A DNA stretch of 64,000 nt from Bradyrhizobium sp. 141 (GCF_023074055.1 NZ_JADPKR010000103.1:124001-188000); one strand, 5' to 3'. Positions 23,793-32,614 are shown, counted from the first letter of the stretch. Notes: a model not told the origin generated them from the sequence alone. Program-made: numbers and translations.

Positions 23793-23837
23793 TTTCTCCT
23801 CCTCCAATCGCCGGGCTTCCGGCCCGGTCGATCTGTA

Positions 23838-23863
23838 AACGGGAAAAAATGGTAATTTGTTCC
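23838..23863 (-). promoter_or_regulatory. EcfG (general stress sigma factor) promoter
   Basis: The minus strand has GGAAC, a 17-nt spacer and CGTTT, an exact match to the alphaproteobacterial EcfG consensus GGAAC-N16/17-CGTT. It ends 46 nt before the start codon of the 77-residue secreted protein. The remainder of the 404-nt gap 23793-24196 holds no gene I can support. Confidence 0.7.
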
Positions 23864-24196
23864 TGTGCCAGGGAACGCTGTGCACGTGCGCTGGTTGAGG
23901 AAATCGATTGATCGAGGCGTGGGTGGCCAGTGCAAAGCTGGTCGCCCTCGCCGGCCGCATGACATCGCATCGAGAGGCCCGGGTTTGCAGCTCAGCCTGG
24001 CGGCTGCCTACATCATGTGTCTACTTTTGACCGCAATGAGCCTGAGCTGATGCGCGGGCATCCCGGACTGCGCTGCAAAATCGCAGCTCTCGGCGGCTTG
24101 CGGATGCGAAAATCGTGGCGCCACGCAAGTCCCGCCCGTATGGTCTTCCCAAAATCATAATCCGGCGCCGCTGCGCCGGAACCGGGACGCCTGCGT

Positions 24197-25705
24197 TTGT
24201 CAAAGCTCACCCTGCCGGTCCGGCTCGCTCTTCTCGTCACGGGGACGATGTTGCCGCTGATCGTCTTTGCGGTTGGCATTGTCTTCTACAACTACAAGCA
24301 GGATCGAAGCGACGCGAGCCGCCGCGTGCTGGAGAACGTGCGCAGCATGCGCCTCGTGCTCGACTCCGAGGTGCAGCGGATGACCGGCGGCCTGCAGGTT
24401 CTGGCGCTGACGAATTCGCTGCGCAACGACGACTTCCAAAATTTCCGCCGCATCGCGCTCGGCTTCGTCGAGCAATACGGCAAGGGCGGCCTGGTGCTGA
24501 TCTCCGACCGAAAAGGCCGGCTGTTGTTCTCCTCCGCAACGGAAGACACTGCAAGCCTAGCGCCGCGCGGCCATCTGGAGATCATCGAAAAGGTGTTCGC
24601 GACCAGGTCGCCGCAATATTCCGACCTGTTCACAGGCGCGATCAATGGGCGGCAGGTGCTCACCGTCGAGGTTCCGGTGTTCCGCAACGGCGAGGTGATC
24701 TACGACCTCTGCTTCAGCCCGCCGATCAGCATCTTTCAGGAACTGGTGGAGAAGCAGCGGCCCGACCAGCTCTGGACCGTGTCTCTGCTCGACACCAAGG
24801 GCATCGTATTTGCACGCGCGCCGAACCCGGATGAATCGTTCGGCAAGCGTGCTTCCCCATCGCTGTATGCCGAGATGTTCGGCCGTAGCGAGGCAGCGCT
24901 CCCAACGGTATCGCTCGACGGCGTCGCCCTGGCCGCTGCCTACACACGATCGGGACTGACGGGCTGGACGATCGCCGCCGGCGTCGACGAAGGCTCGCTG
25001 ATTGCACCGCTCTGGCGCAACATCGCGATCACCAGCCTGATCGGCGGCATCCTGCTGCTGACCGGCCTGACCTTCGCGGTCAGGATGGCCACCACGATCG
25101 CGCGCGGCGAGATGCTGCACAATCTCCTGATCGAGGAGCTCAACCATCGCGTCAAGAACACGCTGGCCTTGATGCAGGCGATCGCGGTGCAGACCTTCCG
25201 CAGCGCCAGCCGGGACGAGCGGACCAAGTTCGAGGGCCGGCTCGGTGCGCTGGCCGAAGCGCATAACCTTCTGAGCCAGGAAAAATGGGCGGGCTCCGAG
25301 CTCCGGGACGTGATTACCCGCGCCCTTCAGCCTTTCCTTCTCAATGGTCCCGACCGCATCCGCATGGCCGGTCCCGCGGTGCCGCTGTCGCCACGGCTCG
25401 CCGTGGTGCTGTCGATGATCGTGCACGAGATCGCCACCAACGCCGCGAAATACGGCGCCCTGTCCAACGAGACCGGCCGGGTGACACTGGACTGGGAGGT
25501 CATCGCCGATGCGCCGAAGCCACGGCTGCGGCTGATCTGGACCGAGATCGGTGGACCGCCGGTCACGGCGCCGGTGCAGCGCGGCTTCGGCTCGCGCCTG
25601 ATCGAGCGCAGCGCACGCGACCAGCTCGGCGGCGAGGCAACCGTCGACTTCCTGCCGCGCGGCGTGGTCTGCACCGTGATCTGCACGCTGGACGAGGCGC
25701 GTTGA
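24197..25705 (+). CDS. Membrane-bound HWE/HisKA_2-type sensor histidine kinase
   Basis: A 502-residue sensor kinase. Membrane segments at about 10-31 and 276-297 flank a periplasmic sensor of about 245 residues (dCache-like, with the ISDRKGRLLFSS pattern). The H-box is ELNHRVKNTLA with phospho-acceptor His317. The ATPase domain has HEIATNAAKYGALS and the Trp-Glu pair (WTEIGGP) typical of HWE-family kinases, which in Alphaproteobacteria often feed the general stress PhyR-EcfG pathway. No response regulator is adjacent, so the partner is unknown. The start appears to be TTG at 24197; the first ATG would fall inside membrane segment 1. Confidence 0.88.
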   Translation: MSKLTLPVRLALLVTGTMLPLIVFAVGIVFYNYKQDRSDASRRVLENVRSMRLVLDSEVQRMTGGLQVLALTNSLRNDDFQNFRRIALGFVEQYGKGGLVLISDRKGRLLFSSATEDTASLAPRGHLEIIEKVFATRSPQYSDLFTGAINGRQVLTVEVPVFRNGEVIYDLCFSPPISIFQELVEKQRPDQLWTVSLLDTKGIVFARAPNPDESFGKRASPSLYAEMFGRSEAALPTVSLDGVALAAAYTRSGLTGWTIAAGVDEGSLIAPLWRNIAITSLIGGILLLTGLTFAVRMATTIARGEMLHNLLIEELNHRVKNTLALMQAIAVQTFRSASRDERTKFEGRLGALAEAHNLLSQEKWAGSELRDVITRALQPFLLNGPDRIRMAGPAVPLSPRLAVVLSMIVHEIATNAAKYGALSNETGRVTLDWEVIADAPKPRLRLIWTEIGGPPVTAPVQRGFGSRLIERSARDQLGGEATVDFLPRGVVCTVICTLDEAR

Positions 25706-25727
25706 ATAGACCGAAGGGACATCGGCG

Positions 25728-26861
25728 ATGAAAATCACCCATGTGCACACGCACATCCTTGAGACCAAGCTCTCCCAGCCCTTCGCCTATTCGCGAGCCT
25801 GGTACGACATGCGCACAGCGATGCTGGTCGAGATCGAGACCGATGTGGGCCTCACCGGCTGGGGCGAATGCTACGGGCCGGCGCGGATGACGGCGGCGGT
25901 GGTCGGAAGCGTCACGCCATGGCTGATCGGCGAGGATCCGCTGCGCACCGACGTGCTGTGGCAGACCGTCTACGCTCGCTTGCGCGACCACGGCCAGAAG
26001 GGTGTCGTGATCCAGGGGCTGAGCGGAATCGATATCGCGTTGTGGGACATCAAGGGCAAGCACTTTGGCGTGCCCGCGTACCAGCTTCTCGGCGGCGCGG
26101 CGCGCACGGAGGTCGCCGCCTATGCGACCGGCCTCTACCGGCGCAGATCGGGCGATCCACTGAAGTATCTGCCGGAGGAAGCGGCCGATTACGCCGCGGA
26201 AGGATTCCGCGCCGTGAAGCTGAAAGTCGGCTTCGGCCTCGCGGAGGATGCCGCAGTCACGCGCGCCGTGCGCGAGGCGATCGGCCCCGATGTCGCGCTA
26301 ATGGTCGATGCGAACCACGCCTATGACGCGGTCGCCGCGATCCGGCTCGGCCGCGTGATCGAACGTTACGACATCGGATGGTTCGAGGAGCCAGTACCGC
26401 CGGAGGACGTCGCGGGCTATCGCGCGGTGAGATCCGCGCTGACGATCCCCATCGCCGGCGGCGAGTGCGAGTTCACCCGCTTCGGCTTCCGCGATCTGTT
26501 CGCCGCGCACGCGCTTGACATCGCCCAGCCAGACACCTGCGCGGCCGGCGGTCTCTCCGAATGCAAGAAGATCGCCGACATGAGCGAAGCGTTCGGCATC
26601 CGCTACAATCCGCATGTCTGGGGCACCGGGATTGCGATCGCCGCCTCGCTCCAGCTTCTCGCCGTTCTACCGTCGCACACGCCGAGCTCGCTGGCACCGC
26701 TGGAGCCGATGCTCGAATTCGACCGCACCGAGCATCCGATCCGGCAGGCGATCCTGAAGGAGCCGATCGAGCATGCGAGGGGCGTCGTGCGCGTGCCGGA
26801 CGGGCCGGGACTCGGAATCGATGTCGATCGCAAGGCGCTGGCGCGCTTCACCAAGAACTAG
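25728..26861 (+). CDS. Mandelate racemase/muconate lactonizing enzyme family protein
   Basis: A 377-residue enolase-superfamily enzyme of the mandelate racemase subgroup. Catalytic and metal residues are in place: Lys164-x-Lys166 (KLKVG), Asp194 (VDAN), Glu220/221 (FEEPV), Glu246 (GGECE) and His296 (NPHVWGT). The His-Lys pair numbers match mandelate racemase closely, so it should abstract the alpha proton of a carboxylate, either as an acid-sugar dehydratase or a racemase. The substrate is not predictable. It starts 22 nt after the sensor kinase gene and may share its transcript. Confidence 0.88.
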   Translation: MKITHVHTHILETKLSQPFAYSRAWYDMRTAMLVEIETDVGLTGWGECYGPARMTAAVVGSVTPWLIGEDPLRTDVLWQTVYARLRDHGQKGVVIQGLSGIDIALWDIKGKHFGVPAYQLLGGAARTEVAAYATGLYRRRSGDPLKYLPEEAADYAAEGFRAVKLKVGFGLAEDAAVTRAVREAIGPDVALMVDANHAYDAVAAIRLGRVIERYDIGWFEEPVPPEDVAGYRAVRSALTIPIAGGECEFTRFGFRDLFAAHALDIAQPDTCAAGGLSECKKIADMSEAFGIRYNPHVWGTGIAIAASLQLLAVLPSHTPSSLAPLEPMLEFDRTEHPIRQAILKEPIEHARGVVRVPDGPGLGIDVDRKALARFTKN

Positions 26862-26885
26862 GGGCGCACATTCGCCATAGACTTT

Positions 26886-27824
26886 CTACCCAATCCTCAT
26901 CTGCGTCGCCGGCGTCCGGTCAACCTCGCGAGCAACGTCGGTCATGATCTCGCGCAACCAGACCAGCCCCGGATCCATATGGAACGATGCCGGCCATTGC
27001 AGGGCTTCGCGAAATGCCGGGATGCGGACCGGCGCGCGCAGCAGCTTCAGCGGAAAGTTTCGTGCAAAGATAGCCGCCAACCGGCGATGCATTGTCGCGA
27101 TGCGGTCCGTCCCGATCACCATCGCCGCCATCGCGGTAAAATTCGGTGCGATGACCTCGATGCGACGCCTGTAGCCCAGCTGGACGAGCGCTCGTTCATC
27201 AAACGACAGCCCGCGGATGGGTCCGAGCTGAGCCGTGATATGCCCGAGTTGAAGATAGCGGTTGAGCGAGATCGAACGCCCGATCTGGCGGCTTCCGCTC
27301 CACGCGACGCAACAGAACTCGTCGGCAAACAGATGCAGGCTCGGATGGCCGTCAATGAGACCTGTATCCGGAATCACGACGAAATCGACCTCTCCACGCT
27401 GAAGCTGATCACCGACCCGGTCGCTGAAGGGCAGGATTTCGAGACACACGCGTGGAGCGGCCCGATAGACGCGCTTCATCACGGCGTGCATCAACACGAT
27501 ACTCGCATAATCGGAGACGACGAGCCGAAAGCGCCGCTCCGAGCTCACAGGGTCGAATTTCGGAGGCGAGATCAAATTGGCCCGGATACGCAGCAATATA
27601 TCCCGCGTAGGCTTTTCGAGTGACTGCGCCAATGGCGTCGGCACCAGCTTTCGCTGTGAGATCGTGAATATCTCGTCGTTGAAATACTGACGCAATCTCC
27701 CGATGGCGGCGCTCATCGCCGGCTGGCTGAGATGAAGGCGCCGGCTTGCCGCCATGACGCTGCGCTCTTCGAGGATGGCATCGAGCGCGATCAGAAGATT
27801 GAGGTCCAGGCCTTCGAATCGCAT
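26886..27824 (-). CDS. NodD-like LysR-family regulator
   Basis: A 312-residue LysR-type regulator. The N-terminal winged helix is strikingly NodD-like (RFEGLDLNLLIALDAILEER...LSQPAMSAAIGRLR). The sensing domain keeps NodD-type blocks: ILPFSD, LQRGEVDFVVIP, LGHITAQLG and RRIEVIAPNF. NodD proteins bind nod boxes and answer plant flavonoids; a paralogue such as this may respond to another aromatic. It is divergent from a monooxygenase-hydrolase-binding protein cluster, and the 125-nt gap contains a nod-box-like sequence, so that cluster is its likely target. It is not itself evidence of nodulation genes, none of which are in this window. Confidence 0.85.
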   Translation of the reverse strand: MRFEGLDLNLLIALDAILEERSVMAASRRLHLSQPAMSAAIGRLRQYFNDEIFTISQRKLVPTPLAQSLEKPTRDILLRIRANLISPPKFDPVSSERRFRLVVSDYASIVLMHAVMKRVYRAAPRVCLEILPFSDRVGDQLQRGEVDFVVIPDTGLIDGHPSLHLFADEFCCVAWSGSRQIGRSISLNRYLQLGHITAQLGPIRGLSFDERALVQLGYRRRIEVIAPNFTAMAAMVIGTDRIATMHRRLAAIFARNFPLKLLRAPVRIPAFREALQWPASFHMDPGLVWLREIMTDVAREVDRTPATQMRIG

Positions 27825-27854
27825 CCGGATACATCCATGCCGTAAATATCACGG

Positions 27855-27880
27855 ATCAATATAATCGATTTTCCAAATTT
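27855..27880 (+). promoter_or_regulatory. Nod-box-like LysR binding site
   Basis: The ATC-N9-GAT core of NodD binding sites is present at 27855-27869, overlapped by AATCGATTTTCCAAAT (27863-27878). This closely follows the downstream part of the nod-box consensus AATCRATTTTACCAAT, with one base missing. Its orientation points to the monooxygenase gene, whose start is 70 nt further on. The upstream half of a full nod box is not well conserved. Confidence 0.5.
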
Positions 27881-27949
27881 CAAAAACCCGTCAAGAATGC
27901 CGTTCAACAAAACAGCCGACCAACAAGGCCATGTGCGGGAGGGAATATC

Positions 27950-28990
27950 TTGATCAAGCCGTGGATCTTTGAATTCATGCAGGCCCCGGCCTCGAGCGAC
28001 GGGACATCGTTGTCCGATGCCGTGACCGCGGCCTTCGGCGAGGGTCTCACATTCTGGCTGGAGGCCGAGCGGCTCGGGTTCGAGGGCATATTCTTCAGCG
28101 AACATCACTTCGGCCTCTCGCTGAGCCCGTCGCCCAATCTCCTGATCGCAGCGATCTCTCGGCAAACGACCCGGCTGCGTCTGGGAACGATGGGCAACGT
28201 CGTGCCATTCTATGAGCCGTGGCGCCTCTTCGAAGAACTGGCAATGCTCGACCATCTGACAAGCGGGCGCCTGGAAATCGGCTTTGCTGCGGGCGTACCT
28301 CAGGAGCTGGCCCGGATTGGCCTCGGGATGGAGGAGGCCCGCGAACGGTTCAACGAGGCTCTGGACATCATCGACGCAGCCTTCGCAAACCCTGTCGTCA
28401 ACCATAGCGGGAAACACTGGAAGCTCGAAAACCTGACCCTGATGCCGAGCGTCTTTCGACAGCCCTCCCCGCCCAAATGGACAACTGTCGTCAGCATCGG
28501 CTCCGCACAGAAATCGGCGCAGAGGCGATCCAAGATTTGCACCGGCTTCGAGTCGGTCGGTCGCGTCTCGGAGATCTTCGACGCGTATCGCAGCGAGGCT
28601 GCGCGGCTGGGACTGCCGGCGGGGCCCGATCAGCTCGCCATCCGGCGGAACATCTCGATCTCTCGCGATGCCGCCTTGGCGCGAGAGGAATCCGAGATCG
28701 CAAAGGCAGCCACACGGAAAGTCGTGGCCGGCGATCCGCGCGTCGTCGAGCGCTCATCCTCCCTGCTGGATGCACCGCGGGCCGGAGCCGGATTTTCGCT
28801 GCATGACGACGACTATATCGCGGGCACTCCGGCGCAGGTCGCCGAACAAGTCATCGACCAATGCCGCCAATCCGGCGCCGGCCATCTTCTCGCGATGCTT
28901 GGCAGGAGCTCCTCGCCGCGGCGGCTCGAATCGATCGCCCTCTTCGGCGGGGAGGTCATCCCCCAAATGCGTCGCGCTCACATCGGTTGA
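27950..28990 (+). CDS. LLM-class flavin-dependent monooxygenase
   Basis: A 346-residue bacterial-luciferase-like TIM-barrel oxygenase that uses reduced flavin and O2. Family features seen: FFSEHHFGLS near residue 50, RLRLGTMGNVVPFYEPWRLFEELAMLDHLTSGRLEIGFAAG as the core block (residues 65-105, described by its ends), and a C-terminal flavin-contact segment GTPAQVAEQVIDQ. A TTG start at 27950 is favoured by the strong ribosome binding site GGGAGGG 7 nt upstream. It leads a probable operon with the following hydrolase and binding protein and is divergent from the NodD-like regulator. Substrate unknown. Confidence 0.87.
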   Translation: MIKPWIFEFMQAPASSDGTSLSDAVTAAFGEGLTFWLEAERLGFEGIFFSEHHFGLSLSPSPNLLIAAISRQTTRLRLGTMGNVVPFYEPWRLFEELAMLDHLTSGRLEIGFAAGVPQELARIGLGMEEARERFNEALDIIDAAFANPVVNHSGKHWKLENLTLMPSVFRQPSPPKWTTVVSIGSAQKSAQRRSKICTGFESVGRVSEIFDAYRSEAARLGLPAGPDQLAIRRNISISRDAALAREESEIAKAATRKVVAGDPRVVERSSSLLDAPRAGAGFSLHDDDYIAGTPAQVAEQVIDQCRQSGAGHLLAMLGRSSSPRRLESIALFGGEVIPQMRRAHIG

Positions 28991-29023
28991 TGAAGAGATC
29001 ACCGAACAAGCTAGGACCCCGAC

Positions 29024-29803
29024 GTGACCTTCGAAACGATAAGGCTCGACATCGATGGCATCGACACTGCGATCAAGGTCATAGGAGCCGGCCCTGCCGT
29101 GCTGGCGCTCCATGGCGCGGCGACGATCGAGGGGCATGAATGGGCCCGCGCTCTGGCCGACAGGTTTCGGGTCTATCTGCCGTTTCATCCCGGCTTCGGC
29201 GAGACTGGGCCCGCACCGCATATTTGCGGGATGCAGGATCTGGTCGTTCACTACCTGCGGCTCATCGCAGCGTTGGGTCTGGATCGACCGCACCTCGTGG
29301 GGCATTCCATGGGCGGATGGATGGCCGCGGAAATCGCCGTGGTGGCCGGCGAGCGTTTTGCCCGTTTGGTGCTCAACGCCCCTGCCGGCCTCAATCACCC
29401 CGATCATCGCGCCACCGACGTCAGCAAAGTCGCCCCGCAGGATTTGCCACAATACCTGGCGCATCGCACGAAGGTTGCCGCCCGGTATTTTCCCGGAGGG
29501 TCGCTTGCTCCTTCTTCGGAGCAATTCATTGCGGCGAGGGACAGGGAGGGCGAGGCGCTGGGCAATATTCGGAAGGCCCACGGCATGGGACACCCGAATC
29601 TTGGTCGCTGGCTGAGTCGGATCCCCAACGAAACGCTCATCGTATGGGGCGACAAGGACCGGCTGGCCCCCGCCAGCCAGGCGGAGCTCTGGGCCAGCGA
29701 GATTGCGAAAGCACGCATCCATATCGTGCAGGGCGTCGGACATTTCGCGATGCAGGAAGAGCCAGCCTGCGTCATGGCGATTGGCGATTTCCTCGCTGGT
29801 TAA
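29024..29803 (+). CDS. Alpha/beta hydrolase
   Basis: A 259-residue alpha/beta hydrolase with nucleophile Ser95 in GHSMGG, acid Asp210 or Asp212 (WGDKDRL) and His240 (GVGHFAM). The oxyanion loop is LHGAATIEGHEW. It starts with GTG 33 nt after the monooxygenase and is probably co-transcribed. Pairing of a flavin oxygenase with such a hydrolase suggests oxidation followed by ester or C-C bond hydrolysis of an aromatic or terpenoid compound; this is inference from context. Confidence 0.85.
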   Translation: MTFETIRLDIDGIDTAIKVIGAGPAVLALHGAATIEGHEWARALADRFRVYLPFHPGFGETGPAPHICGMQDLVVHYLRLIAALGLDRPHLVGHSMGGWMAAEIAVVAGERFARLVLNAPAGLNHPDHRATDVSKVAPQDLPQYLAHRTKVAARYFPGGSLAPSSEQFIAARDREGEALGNIRKAHGMGHPNLGRWLSRIPNETLIVWGDKDRLAPASQAELWASEIAKARIHIVQGVGHFAMQEEPACVMAIGDFLAG

Positions 29804-29903
29804 GGGGCGTCGGCCGGGTCCTCTCCCGCATGGGGAACGCAATCCCGGCGACAGACCGGGAATCCAACAATCTGTCCCGATGAAACAACCGAGGGAGACG
29901 AAC

Positions 29904-30899
29904 ATGAGGAGCATTGTGATCGCGCTCGCTTTCACCGCGAGCATGATATCGGCAGCGCTGGCCCAGACATCGTCGGCACAGCCGCCACTCGCGCAGGCCT
30001 GGCCCACTCACGCCGTGCGCCTCATTGTCAACTTCCCGCCGGGAGGGGCGGCCGACCTGCTTGCGCGGCTCATTGGTCAGTCGCTCAGCGAGACCTTCGG
30101 CCAGCCCGTGGTCGTCGAAAACAAGGCCGGCGCAAACGGAAATCTCGGCGGCGACGCGGTGGCCCGGTCCGCACCGGACGGCTATACCCTGCTGATGTCC
30201 TCAGGCAGCATGGTCGCGATCAATCCTCACATCTATGCCACCATGCCTTTCGATCCGGCCAAGGACATCGTTCCCGTCGCCTCCGTTGCGCGTGTCCCCT
30301 TCTATCTCGTCGTCCGGGTAGACAATCCGGCGCAAGATCTCAACGCGCTCATCGGCGACCTCAAGGCCAACCCGGGAAAACGCAATTTCGGATCGCCCGG
30401 TGTCGGCAGTTCTCCGCATCTCGCGGCGGAATTGCTCAAGAAGATGACCGGTACGGATGCCGTCCACGTGCCTTACCGTGGAGCGGCACCTGCACTCAAC
30501 GATCTGCTCGGCGGGCAACTCGACTTCCTGTTCGATCCCGGCATCGCCATCGAGCATGTAAAGGCGGGCAGGCTCCGGGCCATTGCAATCGGCAGTCCGC
30601 AACGCTCGCATCAACTCCCTGATGTGCCGACGCTCGCCGAATTAGGCCTCACCGGCTTTGACGCGGACGCCGTCTTCGGCGTCTACGCGCCGGCGGGAAC
30701 GCCCAGCGATATCGTCGCGCGCCTGAACGCCGAGATCAACCGGGCGCTTGCAACCGACGCGTTGAAAGAGCGCATCATGGCGGTCGGCAATGTGCCGGCG
30801 GCAATGTCGCCCGAAGCGTTCGGAGAAAGAGCCAGCGAGGATTCCAAGCGATTCGGATCGCTCATCCGGGAGCGCGGAATCACCGCTGGCAGCAACTAG
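29904..30899 (+). CDS. Tripartite tricarboxylate transporter (Bug/TctC) binding protein
   Basis: A 331-residue periplasmic binding protein of the Bug family. The Sec signal peptide is MRSIVIALAFTASMISAALA. Family blocks are clear: WPTHAVRLIVNFPPGGAADLLAR at the mature start and KPG-like NFGSPGVGSSPHLAAELLK, described as short motifs only. No TctA/TctB membrane genes are present, as is usual for Bug proteins, which may be orphan receptors. It follows the hydrolase by 100 nt and probably binds the substrate or product of the upstream enzymes. The ATG has GAGGGAGACG upstream. Confidence 0.88.
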   Translation: MRSIVIALAFTASMISAALAQTSSAQPPLAQAWPTHAVRLIVNFPPGGAADLLARLIGQSLSETFGQPVVVENKAGANGNLGGDAVARSAPDGYTLLMSSGSMVAINPHIYATMPFDPAKDIVPVASVARVPFYLVVRVDNPAQDLNALIGDLKANPGKRNFGSPGVGSSPHLAAELLKKMTGTDAVHVPYRGAAPALNDLLGGQLDFLFDPGIAIEHVKAGRLRAIAIGSPQRSHQLPDVPTLAELGLTGFDADAVFGVYAPAGTPSDIVARLNAEINRALATDALKERIMAVGNVPAAMSPEAFGERASEDSKRFGSLIRERGITAGSN

Positions 30900-30924
30900 A
30901 GCATGCCCCGGAAACTGTGCAGTT

Positions 30925-31656
30925 CTACCCGATCGTCTGCAGCGCCGGAAACGTCTCGAGCAGCCAGATGCTCACATTCGAGACCGCACCAGTGAGAAAG
31001 CCGATGCCGGTGATGACCATCAGCACGCCCATGGCGCGCTCGACCGTGACGAGGTGGCCCTTCATGCGCGCGAAAAGCGCGGAGAACTGTTCGATCATCA
31101 GCGCGGCGATCAAGAAGGGAATGCCGAGGCCGGCGGAATAGACCGCGAGCAGGCCGGCTCCCTTCGTTACCGTGGCTTCAGCCGCGGCGATCGAGAGGAT
31201 CGCGGCGAGGATCGGGCCGATGCAGGGCGTCCAGCCGAAGGCGAAGGCGAGGCCCATGATATAGGCCCCCCAGAGGCCAACAGGCCTGGGGATCGGCAGC
31301 CGGCCCTCGCGCATCAACAGGCCGATGCGCGTCAGGCCCAGGAAGTGCAGGCCCATGACGATGATGACGAGGCCGGCGAGGATCGACAGTTCGGCCGACC
31401 AGGCGCGGATCAGCCCGCCGATCAGCGAGGCGCTGGCGCCGAGCGCGACGAACACCGTGGAGAAACCGAGCACGAACAGGAGCGCCGACATCATGATCGC
31501 GCGCTTGGAGGTCGAGGCCGGCTCGTCGCTCTCGACATGCTCGATCGTGGCGCCCGTGAGATAGATCAGATACGGCGGAACCAGCGGCAGGACGCAAGGA
31601 GAGAGGAAGCTGACGAGGCCGGCAATCAGCGCCGCCGGGATCGAAACATTTTGCAT
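30925..31656 (-). CDS. ccdA: CcdA/DsbD-type thiol transporter for cytochrome c biogenesis
   Basis: A 243-residue inner-membrane protein with six or seven membrane segments. The two cysteines that carry reducing equivalents across the membrane lie in equivalent positions of each half: Cys21 (FLSPCVLP) and Cys145 (GWTPCIGP). It passes electrons from cytoplasmic thioredoxin to periplasmic thiol-disulfide proteins such as CcmG/CycY, needed for heme attachment to c-type cytochromes, including the FixO and FixP subunits encoded elsewhere in the window. It faces the Bug protein gene convergently and appears monocistronic. Confidence 0.9.
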   Translation of the reverse strand: MQNVSIPAALIAGLVSFLSPCVLPLVPPYLIYLTGATIEHVESDEPASTSKRAIMMSALLFVLGFSTVFVALGASASLIGGLIRAWSAELSILAGLVIIVMGLHFLGLTRIGLLMREGRLPIPRPVGLWGAYIMGLAFAFGWTPCIGPILAAILSIAAAEATVTKGAGLLAVYSAGLGIPFLIAALMIEQFSALFARMKGHLVTVERAMGVLMVITGIGFLTGAVSNVSIWLLETFPALQTIG

Positions 31657-31863
31657 GATGCCGTCTGAGCCATCTCAGGTGCCGGTCGGGCGCGCGGCGG
31701 AATGCGCCCGGCCCGGAGCCGAACCGGCTCTGGTGTAGCCGATGCCGGGGAATGCGCAACAGAGGCGCACGAAACCAGGGCTCCGCCCGATGCCGTCTGC
31801 GATCACAGGTGCGGCATCGGGACGCGCACAAACCTCGCCAAAAAGCGAGCTTCGGCGGCGCGG

Positions 31864-32130
31864 CTACTTCACCACGCGGAGCAGCGGACGCCGGGGCTGG
31901 TCCTGCGTCTGCTTGGAAGGGGACGGCGGTTCGCTCGCAGCGCTCCGCAGCATTTCGTCGCACAGCGCCTTGAGATCGGCACTGTCAATTCCTTTGAGTT
32001 TCATCCTGACGTCGAGGATGACGATGGACAGCAGCTCGGCCGACTCACGGCTGTCGCACGCGTTGAGAACCCTGCGGCACTCCTCAAGCGTTTCCAGCAC
32101 CGACTGCAACTGTTCGTCTGAATGCGACAC
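31864..32130 (-). CDS. Hypothetical protein (88 aa)
   Basis: An unrecognised soluble protein of 88 residues from the GTG start at 32130 (ribosome binding site GGAAAG 8 nt upstream). The body is helical and regular (DEQLQSVLETLEECRRVLNA and onward to about residue 65), followed by a Pro/Gln/Lys-rich tail. An ATG start at 32211 would add 27 low-quality residues. The GTG start falls 14 nt after the stop of an upstream frame on the same strand, which suggests an operon of two small genes. Confidence 0.55.
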   Translation of the reverse strand: MSHSDEQLQSVLETLEECRRVLNACDSRESAELLSIVILDVRMKLKGIDSADLKALCDEMLRSAASEPPSPSKQTQDQPRRPLLRVVK

Positions 32131-32144
32131 CGGCGTTCTTTCCG

Positions 32145-32444
32145 TTAATTCGGCCTGCGAGACGTGGTTGTGACGACCCCTTCGGCCCCCATGGAATACC
32201 GAGGATAGCATGAGGCCGCTGCGCCTCCGAACCTGATTTCAGTCGGGTTCAGCCCTGGAACCGCGATTCTGGCCGACATCGCCGCGCTGCGCAGCTGGCC
32301 ATTGTCGAAGCGGTCCGGGAGCAAACGCCTGGCGCGCTGTGATTGATCCGTCGAGGGAGACGGCGCCGGCTCTCGCGCATGGTCATTCATTGCGGACAGC
32401 GCCTGCAATTCCGCAGCCATTTCGCGGCTCGCAACGGAACTCAC
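32145..32444 (-). CDS. Hypothetical protein (99 aa), weak
   Basis: A 99-residue frame with a GTG start (MSSVASREMAAELQALSAMN...) preceded by GAGGGGTG. Third codon positions are mostly G or C, as in the genes around it, and its stop lies 14 nt before the GTG start of the 88-residue gene. No domain is recognised, and the second half looks low in complexity. It could be a chance frame; the rest of 32445-32614 holds only the upstream region of the LysR gene. Confidence 0.35.
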   Translation of the reverse strand: MSSVASREMAAELQALSAMNDHAREPAPSPSTDQSQRARRLLPDRFDNGQLRSAAMSARIAVPGLNPTEIRFGGAAASCYPRYSMGAEGVVTTTSRRPN

Positions 32445-32614
32445 GCTACACCCCTCATCCGGGCAAATAGTGCGCCCGATTCCCCAGCCATTGGCAGCAC
32501 TCCGATACCACCCACGAGGTAGTAAGGATGACGTTCAAAACTTTACGTCCCCCAACCCGCAGTGGTTGTGGTTTGCGCCAGATTCTGCCAGTTTAGTCGC
32601 CCGAAGGAAATTGT

